NCBI GenBank assembly: GCA_027355725.1
Contig: DAIEHI010000101.1
Coordinates: 36,553-100,552 of the forward strand
Source of the DNA: Acidimicrobiaceae bacterium
Lineage (GTDB): Bacteria; Actinomycetota; Acidimicrobiia; Acidimicrobiales; RAAP-2
Direction: 5' to 3'
DNA length: 64,000 nt
Shown here: positions 52,892-60,330 of the stretch, in pieces
How positions within the stretch are numbered: the first letter of the stretch is position 1
Layout of the letters: each line of letters starts with the position of its first letter
The notes under the pieces: model-generated
Database searches by the model: none
What the model was told of the DNA's origin: nothing
What the model saw: only the letters and a program-made list of their open reading frames with translations
Program-made: the position numbers and the translations under genes

Positions 52892-53023
52892 ATGCCAAAG
52901 TTCAAGCTCTCCAAATGGATTCCCTCGACTGGGAAGACCCGTGGTAGGTCACACGAAGAAATGCACACGGCATCCAAGCGTGTTGGCCACCGTGCTAATG
53001 CATATTGGTCGCGTCACCGCTAA
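52892..53023 (+). CDS. Basic micropeptide, 43 aa
   Basis: This 43-codon frame starts with MPKFKLSKWIPSTGKTRGRS and ends in ANAYWSRHR. It is highly basic (about 13 Arg/Lys and 5 His). AGGAG and AGAGGA lie 15 and 4 nt upstream of the ATG, so translation is well supported. Inverted repeats at 53051-53063 and 53062-53086 follow the stop and could terminate the transcript. I recognise no family. The composition would suit a nucleic-acid or ribosome-associated peptide, but that is only a guess. Confidence 0.6.
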   Translation: MPKFKLSKWIPSTGKTRGRSHEEMHTASKRVGHRANAYWSRHR

Positions 53024-53050
53024 TTACGCGCTGACGATAGACACTCACTG

Positions 53051-53086
53051 GTGGGAGTCCCACGTGTGTGAACGGACGTCACACGT
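53051..53086. terminator. Two overlapping inverted repeats after the micropeptide gene
   Basis: GTGGGA-G-TCCCAC (53051-53063) and ACGTGTG with CACACGT (53062-53086, 11-nt loop) overlap between the micropeptide stop and the CHAD gene start. They lack a T-run, so factor-independent termination is uncertain. Confidence 0.4.
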
Positions 53087-53132
53087 CGCGGCCCGGATTG
53101 CGTAGTCGTGGAAACTAAGCAATGATGCAACC

Positions 53133-54044
53133 GTGAGCCAACCTCCCTCCGGCGACGAGTTCAGTGAAGCGCTGAACGGCGAGGCTGTCTTACGTGGTCT
53201 TCTGGGCACCGAGGTGGGGTTGTTGCTTCGCTCGGACCCGATTGCGCGCGCGCGACGTGATCCAGAAGGCGTCCACCAACTTCGCGTGGGTTGCCGTAGG
53301 CTGCGCTCCGAGCTTCGCATCCTCGCTCGGGCCATGAAACCAGCGCCCCTTCGCTACTTCCTGCGTGAACTGCGCTGGGTTGGCGGGGTCCTTGGCCGTC
53401 AGCGCGATTCTGATGTGCTTGGAGAAGTCCTCGATGACGTCGATGCACAGCTGGAGACACCGCTACCCGCATCTGTGTTGAGACGATTGGCTTTGCTTCA
53501 AGACAAGGGCACCAAAGATCTCGAGTCATTGCTCAACTCAAATCGCTATCGACAATTGGTGGCTCGACTGAGCGATGCGGTATTGCGTCCCCCACTGCGC
53601 TCGGCAGCGCGCAAGCCCGCAATGGAGTTGATCGGCCCAACGCTTGACAAGACCTTGCGCGAACTCTTTGACGCCGCCGATGGACTTGGAGCACTACCCA
53701 CGATTCTCGAACTTCATCAGATCAGGATCCTCTCCAAAAAAGGTCGCTACTGTGCCGAAACGGCCAGCGTACTGATCGGCGACACCGCGCGGCGTCTGGC
53801 CCGTGAGCTCGAAACCGTCCAAACCGTGCTCGGTGAACTCCACGACTACGCGGTGGCGATCGCTTTTCTCGAAGAGGACATCGAGTCACCGCACTCAACG
53901 AACAGAACCGACGACGAGCGAGCCATCTCCGTGGCGATCGAACATCTGGTGGGATTGATCGAGGAAATGAAACTTCAGTGGCGAGACCCCCTAGAACGAG
54001 GTCGCGCTCTCAGTGCAGAACTTGACTCGACTTCCAGTCACTAG
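53133..54044 (+). CDS. CHAD-domain protein (polyphosphate-associated)
   Basis: This 303-residue protein is a stand-alone CHAD domain, all-helical and rich in His, Arg and Lys. VHQLRVGCRRLRSELR and LGRQRDSDVLGEVL are the first conserved helices. ILSKKGRYCAET and VLGELHDYAVA in the second half repeat the pattern. CHAD domains bind inorganic polyphosphate and associate with polyP granules. No CYTH domain is present. The start is GTG. It is convergent with the inositol-phosphatase-family gene; the two stop codons share the palindrome CTAG. Confidence 0.87.
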   Translation: MSQPPSGDEFSEALNGEAVLRGLLGTEVGLLLRSDPIARARRDPEGVHQLRVGCRRLRSELRILARAMKPAPLRYFLRELRWVGGVLGRQRDSDVLGEVLDDVDAQLETPLPASVLRRLALLQDKGTKDLESLLNSNRYRQLVARLSDAVLRPPLRSAARKPAMELIGPTLDKTLRELFDAADGLGALPTILELHQIRILSKKGRYCAETASVLIGDTARRLARELETVQTVLGELHDYAVAIAFLEEDIESPHSTNRTDDERAISVAIEHLVGLIEEMKLQWRDPLERGRALSAELDSTSSH

Positions 54045-54772
54045 AGCGCACCCGCGTTGATCACGCTTTCAAGCAATTCCTGAGTCGCACAAAAGACCGG
54101 TCGTCGAAGAACTAGTTCAGACGTTTCGAGGTCTTCTCTGTGATAATCACTCGCCACGGCGCCCGCCTCACGTACGATGAGCAACCCCGCCAAGTAGTCC
54201 CAGGGGTTGAGCGTCGAATGCTGCGCAACGGCAAAGGCGTCAAGTGATCCATCGGCGACGAGGCAGACCTCGAGACTCGCCGCACCCAGCGCACGTACTT
54301 GCGCCCAACCCAGATGTCGTGACGGCCAGCCCGAGAAACTAATGACCGCCTCGCTGATCTCAGCAGTGCGACTCGGTCCGATCGTGACGCCGTCACGCGT
54401 CGCGCCGCTACCCTTCTCGGCCTCAAAGACGGTGCCGGTCGCGTGGTTCATGACAAGACCCGCGACCAGTTCATTACCGCGCATGGCGGCGAGGCTCGTG
54501 GCATAGAAAGGAACGCCCCGATCGCAGTTTGTCGAGCCATCTATTGGATCGACGACAATGGTCACGCTGGCATCGCCCGTGACGCCCGATTCTTCACTCA
54601 CCACTCGATAGCCAGCTCCCCCGAGCACGCGCACCGCGACCTCATCGGCCGCGAGATCCAAGTGATACTGCGTTTCGCGAATACCCGAGAACCCGCGCCC
54701 GCGGTGTGACTGGACGACTTCACCGATCTCGTGCGCGCACGCACGAAGATCGCTAAGAATCGATTCAGTCAC
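54041..54772 (-). CDS. Inositol monophosphatase-family phosphatase
   Basis: This 243-residue protein has the family signatures VSEESG (metal Glu), DPIDGSTN (metal Asp pair and Thr) and NPWDYLAGLLIVREAGA (second Asp). Metal-dependent hydrolysis of a sugar-alcohol phosphate, such as inositol-1-phosphate, histidinol phosphate, fructose-1,6-bisphosphate or PAP, is expected; the exact substrate is not shown. The start is GTG at 54772. Confidence 0.88.
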   Translation of the reverse strand: MTESILSDLRACAHEIGEVVQSHRGRGFSGIRETQYHLDLAADEVAVRVLGGAGYRVVSEESGVTGDASVTIVVDPIDGSTNCDRGVPFYATSLAAMRGNELVAGLVMNHATGTVFEAEKGSGATRDGVTIGPSRTAEISEAVISFSGWPSRHLGWAQVRALGAASLEVCLVADGSLDAFAVAQHSTLNPWDYLAGLLIVREAGAVASDYHREDLETSELVLRRPVFCATQELLESVINAGAL

Positions 54773-54811
54773 GTAATCAAGGTAGTTGCAATCGGGCTAA
54801 CCTGATGAGTA

Positions 54812-55369
54812 ATGGCCGCCATTGATGTTGCTGGTTTCGTCGCAGACCTGAAGGACCACGCGGTTACTCACGGATTCCACGTCCACGACGAACGACACTT
54901 CGTAGAAACGTATTCACTTCGCCAGGCGTGGGAGGTGGATCTGCATCCCGAGGATGGATGCGGGGGGCCGATTGACCTTCACATCGAGTTAGACGTCGAC
55001 CCTCGAACGCTGCTCGCCTTCGAAGACGCCGTGCTCGGACTGCCCGATGAAGTGGACCCGCCCGACGAATTTCATTTCCCCCTGGTGCTCACGTGGACGT
55101 TGCCACCCATGCCCCACGGACCGGATCTATTGCGCCTCGCCATCGACCTTGCACCGATTGGTGGCTTGGAGATGCCACTCGAAGTGACCGCCACCGATTC
55201 CTTCGCGTCGCCCACCGAAGGAAGCGAGCGGCGAATCTCCATAATCGCCCGGCGGGCGATTTCGCTTAGTCAAGTCGCGCGCGGAGAGGATCCGTTGTGC
55301 GACATCTTCGAGCGTGGCCACAGCGTGAGTGACTTCTTGCTGCAAGCCGCCGACTCGTGGCTCGCCTAA
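54812..55369 (+). CDS. Conserved hypothetical protein, 185 aa
   Basis: This 185-residue acidic protein shows no motif I recognise. It has mixed alpha/beta composition, with a His-rich stretch early (HGFHVHDERHF) and Pro-rich segments in the middle. It has no signal or membrane helix. It is divergent from the phosphatase gene and overlaps the next gene by 13 bp. The gap-free reading and good codon use support a real gene, but its function is unknown. Confidence 0.65.
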   Translation: MAAIDVAGFVADLKDHAVTHGFHVHDERHFVETYSLRQAWEVDLHPEDGCGGPIDLHIELDVDPRTLLAFEDAVLGLPDEVDPPDEFHFPLVLTWTLPPMPHGPDLLRLAIDLAPIGGLEMPLEVTATDSFASPTEGSERRISIIARRAISLSQVARGEDPLCDIFERGHSVSDFLLQAADSWLA

Positions 55370-55728
55370 GGCGCGCCACGGTTGCAGTCGCGCTGCTCGC
55401 GGCGGGGCTCGTGTTCAGTTCGTGCGGTACTGGTGGCGCCGTGACTGAAGCGCGCATCTCGTGCGGCTTCGTCGCACGCGCGCTCAACCTCCAGGCTCAA
55501 AGCGAGATGACGGGCTTGACTACGCCTCAGCGAGAGAAGTTGCGCGCGGATGCGATGAGTGAGCTACTGAAGGGCACGCAGGCCGCGGCCAATGCGACCT
55601 CGATCGATGGCAGTTGGAATCCACTGCAAACGACGATCAATGAGGCAGAACGTGTACCTCTGAAGGACCTCGTGCCAGCCCTCACCCGACTCTGCAAGGT
55701 TGCGAATTCGTCAACCCCATATTTGTAG
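55357..55728 (+). CDS. Exported, possibly lipid-anchored, small protein
   Basis: This 123-residue protein begins with a basic/hydrophobic signal (MARLRRATVAVALLAAGL) followed by VFSSCGTGG, a lipobox-like Cys with Phe rather than Leu at -3. The mature part is helical and polar, with two more Cys. No family is recognised. The GTG start at 55357 lies inside the previous gene, giving a 13-bp overlap. It is convergent with the 112-aa gene, 3 bp apart. Confidence 0.6.
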   Translation: MARLRRATVAVALLAAGLVFSSCGTGGAVTEARISCGFVARALNLQAQSEMTGLTTPQREKLRADAMSELLKGTQAAANATSIDGSWNPLQTTINEAERVPLKDLVPALTRLCKVANSSTPYL

Positions 55729-55731
55729 GCG

Positions 55732-56070
55732 CTACTGGGGAAAGCGTTCGTAGAGCCACGCCAGCGAATTCTCTTCGAGCATGGCGTCCTCCCACCCTCT
55801 CAGCTGGTCCTCGAGCGCCGCAAGCGACGGTGACTTGCCAATCACGACCACGGTCAAGTCATTGATCAGTTCGTCAGCCACCAGGAAATCGCCGAAGATG
55901 TCCTCGTTGATGAGCGCCTCGGGCTCCACCATCAAATACAGTTCACCGGTTGCCTCGACCCACGACAACTCATACTCGTTGTCCGACGCGTCAGTCCACT
56001 CAGAACCGAATTCGAACTCCGCGCTTTCACGACGCGCCTCGTTCTGTTCGTAAAAGGCTTCGATATCCAT
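55732..56070 (-). CDS. Conserved acidic hypothetical protein, 112 aa
   Basis: This 112-residue acidic protein (about 30 Asp/Glu) has a regular pattern with ESAEFEFGSEWTD and ELSWVEATGELYLM, then two predicted helices rich in acidic residues. It looks like a conserved actinobacterial unknown family. There is no membrane helix or cofactor motif. It is convergent with the lipoprotein-like gene and close to the next divergent unit (22-138 bp). Confidence 0.6.
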   Translation of the reverse strand: MDIEAFYEQNEARRESAEFEFGSEWTDASDNEYELSWVEATGELYLMVEPEALINEDIFGDFLVADELINDLTVVVIGKSPSLAALEDQLRGWEDAMLEENSLAWLYERFPQ

Positions 56071-56206
56071 AACCCCACCTTAGGTCGCTCGTATGTGCGT
56101 TGGGAAGTGTGCGCGAGTGTGCACGCTCCTGGTCATCAGAAATGTAGCCCGTTCTGGTGCTCTCGTGGGTATGAAACTGTGCGCACCCGGGCCTGTACTA
56201 GTCACC

Positions 56207-56908
56207 ATGACACAACACACCGACGTACTGGGCCAATTGCGGATCGAATGGGACCGCAAAGGTCGAACGAACGAGGCACGAGCCTCACTCCTCGTCCTCA
56301 TCAATCACTCACCGCAGCTCGGACTGGAGACGCTGGGCGACCTCTGTGACGTGGTGCGTGTCCTAGAACGAGGTGGCGGACGAAGCGTCCTCGAACGCGC
56401 GGCACTGATTCAGGCCCTGCTCGAGTGCGCACGAGACCAACTCATCGCGCGCACGCTCTTGCAGACCATGTTGCCCGGCGTCGTCAGCGTCTGTCGCCAA
56501 CTTCGCTTTGGCGAAGGCATAATCCGCGATCCGAGTGAGACGCTCACAATGGCTCTCGGACTCGCCAGTGAACTCATTGTGGATTGGGCAGGGCAATCTC
56601 GTCAGTACGCCGCACCCGACATCCTCTCTGCGCTACGGGGTCGCCTTCGCCGCTGGCTCTTGAAAGAGAAGGCGGCACTTGGAGCACTCTCGTACTTCGA
56701 GCAAGGCGACGAGCCAGCCACCGAGGACTCACCGTTGCTCGCTCGATTGGGTAGTTTTCGCGGAAGTCAATACGAGAGAATTGCGCGCCTCACCTACGAA
56801 CGGGTCTTTGAAGGTCGCTCACTCATTGAACTCGCCGCGACCGACCACAGTGCACCGGGGTCCCTTCGAGCCGAGTTGCAGCACTTCGCCCAGCGTCACC
56901 TGCTCTAG
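56207..56908 (+). CDS. Hypothetical all-helical protein next to a BTAD-type regulator
   Basis: The protein (233 residues from ATG 56207) is all-helical. LLQTMLPGVVSVCRQLRFG, the acidic ELIVDWAG and ILSALRGRLRRWLLKEK are the parts that look conserved in actinobacterial proteins of unknown function near BTAD and pilus-type genes. The C-terminal third (YERIARLTYERVFEGRSLIELAAT) resembles a sigma-region-4-like helix-turn-helix, so a regulatory role is possible. A longer start at 56093 exists but is less likely. It is followed after 63 bp by the Thr-rich exported protein gene. Confidence 0.6.
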   Translation: MTQHTDVLGQLRIEWDRKGRTNEARASLLVLINHSPQLGLETLGDLCDVVRVLERGGGRSVLERAALIQALLECARDQLIARTLLQTMLPGVVSVCRQLRFGEGIIRDPSETLTMALGLASELIVDWAGQSRQYAAPDILSALRGRLRRWLLKEKAALGALSYFEQGDEPATEDSPLLARLGSFRGSQYERIARLTYERVFEGRSLIELAATDHSAPGSLRAELQHFAQRHLL

Positions 56909-56971
56909 TCGGAGCACGAAAAACCCACGTGAATAGCAATTATCCACCATTGCCTCTAACCTGCGAGAACC

Positions 56972-57541
56972 ATGCCAGACCTTCGGCCACCCTTTCGAGC
57001 TGCGCACCTCGTGATGTGGTCGAGTCCACTTCTGTTGTTGATACTCGTCTTCACCCTCACGAATGCCTCGAACGCCCCGACTCCGTCATCCACAACTTTG
57101 ACCACGACGACCAGTTCGAACACTCAGCCGCCAGCGACGACGACGACTGCATCGCTCGCGCCGCGTACGACACAATCGAGCACTCGCTCGCCAGTGACGA
57201 CGACGAGCGCACCCAACGTCGTAACGACCAGCGAGCCCTACGCCACGACGACAAGTTCGATCGTGAAGTCGCTCGCGCTCGCGCCAAGCGCGAGCGTCTC
57301 GAACGGCGCCCTCGCCGGAACGCTCAGCACGGCCCAGCCAGTCGTCGACATCCCACTCGAGGGCCCCGGTTCATGGTCGATCACGACGAGCGCCCCCGTC
57401 CTCGAGGTCCTCGCGTGCGACGGCGCCAATCGGAGCGTCGCGACGCAGTTCTCCATCAGTCGTCGCCAGAGTTGCCAACTGGTGATCACGTCGACAGTTC
57501 GCGAGGTGCAGCCCTCGTGGCGACTTACTCCAACTCCATAA
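56972..57541 (+). CDS. Exported Thr/Ser-rich protein
   Basis: This 189-residue protein has an N-terminal hydrophobic segment (about residues 14-31), then a Thr/Ser-rich low-complexity stretch (35-110) and a C-terminal beta-rich part with two Cys (CDGAN and QSCQLVITS). It may be an anchored stalk with a small folded head. The Thr-rich stretch is coded by short repeats such as ACGACGAC. It overlaps the next gene by 25 bp. Confidence 0.65.
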   Translation: MPDLRPPFRAAHLVMWSSPLLLLILVFTLTNASNAPTPSSTTLTTTTSSNTQPPATTTTASLAPRTTQSSTRSPVTTTSAPNVVTTSEPYATTTSSIVKSLALAPSASVSNGALAGTLSTAQPVVDIPLEGPGSWSITTSAPVLEVLACDGANRSVATQFSISRRQSCQLVITSTVREVQPSWRLTPTP

Positions 57542-59304
57542 AGCGATTCGCCAACGGTCCGCTGCACGGCACCGGGCTCGCCCTCTATTTCGTACTCCTG
57601 CCCTACGTGGTTCTCAGCAAGTGGCGACTGGCTGGGGAACAGACCCACGGCACGTTGGTGCGAGCGCTCCTCATCTGTCTCGCGCTCTTCTGGCTGGCGT
57701 TTCTCGGACAGCTGGGTAGAAACGTGATGCGGCTGCGCCACGGAGCGGGCATCTCCACCAGTGGCAGCGCGTGGCTCGCGGGAATGATCGTTGCGCTCCT
57801 TTCATTTCTCATGCCGGGATTCCTGCACACAACGCCCGTCAGCGGACAAGTGAGGAGTTCGCTCTCATCTCGCGCGAGCGGCGTCACCACCACCTCATGG
57901 CGCGAACAACGGCCCATCGTCCCCGAGCCCCCAACGACGCGCACGTCCAGCACCCATCAACCGAGTGCACCACCAGCGCATCGCGGCGGTGCACCCTCGG
58001 TGCTGAACGCCCTGCCGTTGGCTCTCGTGGCAAAACGTCGCCACGATCAACTCCGTCAGCACCAATTCGAATGTCCCGATGACGACGTAGAAGAACTGAT
58101 CGATGCCCTTCGCGCGCTCGACCCTCATTTGATCGCGCGATTGCGATTCCTCATTGGACCAGAGCGAAGTGGCGTGATCCATATCTCAGGGGCGCTCGAG
58201 ACCGGCGAACTCTCCCTTGACGTCGATCCCCTCGTGGGCTGTCTCTTGACGTCAGGCGAAGAAGCGGTCCTCGCCTTCTCGCGCGAAGGCGGCACGCTGT
58301 CAGTGAACCCTGACTGGTCGGAGCGTGACATCGAAGATTCCATAGTCGCGTTGCACGATGGCCGGCTGGTGTTTGTCCGCAGTGAGTCAGAGCTCCTGCG
58401 CGCGCTGGCGACACGTGCGTTGCACAATGTCACAGTCATCTACCTTGGTGAAGCACTCGATCTGGACGATGAGTTGCGCGCGAGTTGCATCACACTCACC
58501 ACCATGATCCCGAGTGAGCGAGCGGACATCGGCGCAGTCTTACCCCCAAGGGACTTCGATATCTCAGCTAAGGAGGTCCGCGTCGAATTGCTTCGCGCGA
58601 GTCCCGTCGTCACCGGACTGAGCGAGCCGTTCGCTTCCACGCTTCGGCGCCGCTGCATAGAGATGGTCGCGTATCTGGCGCTGCACCGCGATGAGCCGAT
58701 CACCGGCGAGCGACTCCGTTCTCGGGTGCTTGGCTACGCCGACATCGAAGCGTCGAGTCGTACACTCGCCAATACCGCGAGTGCGGTGCGACGAAGTCTC
58801 GGACACGACGCGAAGGGTCCCCTTCTGCATCCGGTCAGCTCATCGGGCCTCTATGAGACCCACGGGGTGACGAGCGACGTGGCGATCTTTCACGAGCTCA
58901 TCGTGCGCGCGAGAACCCTCGCCGTGCCCGAGGCCTCGATGCTCGCCCACGAAGCGCTCCAACTGGTCCAAGGTGAGCCCCTTGCGAGTGCGCTACGCGG
59001 ATTCGAATGGTTCCTCGCCGAAGGACATCTCGCTCAGCTCCAGCGCGACGGCGAGTACGCAGCACTCTTGGTGCATCATCAAGCCACCAGTCAAGGAGAC
59101 TTCGAATTGGCGTTCTGGTCGCTCCAACAGGGGCTGCGCATCGACCCCTTCAGCGACGTGCTCATCGAGACGATCGCGCGGGTTCCGCGCCTACGCCAGT
59201 TTGGACGAGATCGACCCAGCCGATCGCAAGACGAGTCCGTCGGCGCCGGCGGCACTGTAGTTGTGGGATGGTCGTTCAATCGCCTCGGCGACCAAATCAC
59301 TTAG
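57517..59304 (+). CDS. Membrane-bound BTAD/winged-helix regulator-like protein
   Basis: The protein (595 residues from GTG 57517) has three hydrophobic helices (about 13-35, 42-62 and 83-100), a Pro/Ser/Arg-rich linker, a central alpha/beta domain (about 170-340), an OmpR-like winged helix (about 370-440, with CIEMVAYLALHRDEPITGERL) and a BTAD repeat region (about 450-560). GAGGTG precedes the GTG at 8 nt. Similar membrane-anchored BTAD proteins occur in other actinobacteria; they are thought to be transcription regulators tied to the membrane. The last 38 codons lie antisense to the end of the Ddl gene, so the true C-terminus is odd and the BTAD domain looks cut short. Confidence 0.75.
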   Translation: MATYSNSIKRFANGPLHGTGLALYFVLLPYVVLSKWRLAGEQTHGTLVRALLICLALFWLAFLGQLGRNVMRLRHGAGISTSGSAWLAGMIVALLSFLMPGFLHTTPVSGQVRSSLSSRASGVTTTSWREQRPIVPEPPTTRTSSTHQPSAPPAHRGGAPSVLNALPLALVAKRRHDQLRQHQFECPDDDVEELIDALRALDPHLIARLRFLIGPERSGVIHISGALETGELSLDVDPLVGCLLTSGEEAVLAFSREGGTLSVNPDWSERDIEDSIVALHDGRLVFVRSESELLRALATRALHNVTVIYLGEALDLDDELRASCITLTTMIPSERADIGAVLPPRDFDISAKEVRVELLRASPVVTGLSEPFASTLRRRCIEMVAYLALHRDEPITGERLRSRVLGYADIEASSRTLANTASAVRRSLGHDAKGPLLHPVSSSGLYETHGVTSDVAIFHELIVRARTLAVPEASMLAHEALQLVQGEPLASALRGFEWFLAEGHLAQLQRDGEYAALLVHHQATSQGDFELAFWSLQQGLRIDPFSDVLIETIARVPRLRQFGRDRPSRSQDESVGAGGTVVVGWSFNRLGDQIT

Positions 59305-60297
59305 CAACTGCGAGAACGCCAAGGGGGGATCGACGAAGAGGTGCTTCGAGAGCGAGCCGGGGATGGTGTTGATCTCGTTGACGTAGATCTCGTTGTCGTT
59401 CGTGAGAAAGTCAACGCGTGCGACCCCGCGCACTGAGGCAAGTTGCGCGATAGTGCGCGCCATGCTCTCGATCTGTTCGCTCTGACCCTGGGCGAGCACT
59501 GCCGGCAGTTCGCGCGGCGCCGACACCATGCCCTCACCGCCGACGTACTTGTCGCGATAGTCGAGAATCTCAGCCGTCGCGGACCGTCGAATCGGTCGCT
59601 CAATGGATGAAAGCGAAATCGTTGGAAAGCTCCGTATCGCAATCTGGACATCGGTGAGATCCTGGCGAAATGGTTCAACGACACAACCACGCTGAAGGTG
59701 GGCATTCGTGCGAAGTCGCGCCTTGGCGGTATCGAGGTCGCCCACAACATCAATGCCGATTGAAGAACCTCCAAAGCGTGGCTTCAAGATGTAAGGCCCT
59801 TCGAACGGGAGCGAGGTCGTCTCAGCACCCAACAACACTCGGGGCAGTGTCGGTAGTCCGGCGTGGGCAATGACCGCCCCGAACGCCCACTTGTCCATTC
59901 CGAGCGCTGCCCCCGCGACGGTCGGACCGCTGTAGTTGATGCCAGCGAGGTCCAGTGCTGCTTGCAGTGAACCGTCTTCTCCAGGTCCGCCGTGCGTGCA
60001 CAAGATCACCGCGTCGATCTCGAGACGTCGCTCTTTGCCCAGGCGAGACCCCGCAGTGAAGAATCCGCCCGACTCCCCCTCGCGCAGGCTCAACTCGTTG
60101 GACCCCTTGGGTACGCCGTCGAGGAACGCCTCGGCCTCGACCAACGACGCCACACTGAAGAAGGCACCCGTCTTTGTCCAGTAGATCCCGAGGGCGTCGC
60201 GCTGGCTCGTCTGCAGTTCACGTAGCGCCAAGAGGCCCGTCAGGATTGAAATGTCGTGTTCCGGTGTCGGACCCCCGAATAGCACCCCAGTAGTCAC
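59191..60297 (-). CDS. ddl: D-alanine--D-alanine ligase
   Basis: This 368-residue protein is an ATP-grasp D-Ala-D-Ala ligase. VLFGGPTPEHDIS is the N-terminal HxVS-like motif, LCTHGGPGEDG the central substrate loop, YILKPRFGGSSIGI the ATP-binding Lys/Ser-Ser loop, and YVNEINTIPGS the metal and Asn/Glu/Ser C-terminal motif. The active-site Ser and Arg regions look intact. GTG 60297 follows AGAGG at 6 nt. It follows the MurF-like gene on the same strand, so the two enzymes that make and attach D-Ala-D-Ala are co-expressed. The last 28 or so residues after LLSDLVAEAIERP run antisense to the BTAD gene and are longer than usual. Confidence 0.9.
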   Translation of the reverse strand: MTTGVLFGGPTPEHDISILTGLLALRELQTSQRDALGIYWTKTGAFFSVASLVEAEAFLDGVPKGSNELSLREGESGGFFTAGSRLGKERRLEIDAVILCTHGGPGEDGSLQAALDLAGINYSGPTVAGAALGMDKWAFGAVIAHAGLPTLPRVLLGAETTSLPFEGPYILKPRFGGSSIGIDVVGDLDTAKARLRTNAHLQRGCVVEPFRQDLTDVQIAIRSFPTISLSSIERPIRRSATAEILDYRDKYVGGEGMVSAPRELPAVLAQGQSEQIESMARTIAQLASVRGVARVDFLTNDNEIYVNEINTIPGSLSKHLFVDPPLAFSQLLSDLVAEAIERPSHNYSAAGADGLVLRSAGSISSKLA

Positions 60298-60330
60298 CAC
60301 ACACCTCTTTGTCGTTTGCTCATCAAGCAA

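Noticed and set aside
56929..57516. Extension of the BTAD gene frame to a start near 56929
   Set aside because: This part is highly charged His/Arg/Asp sequence caused by the Thr-rich gene in another frame; the real start is the GTG with a ribosome-binding site at 57517.
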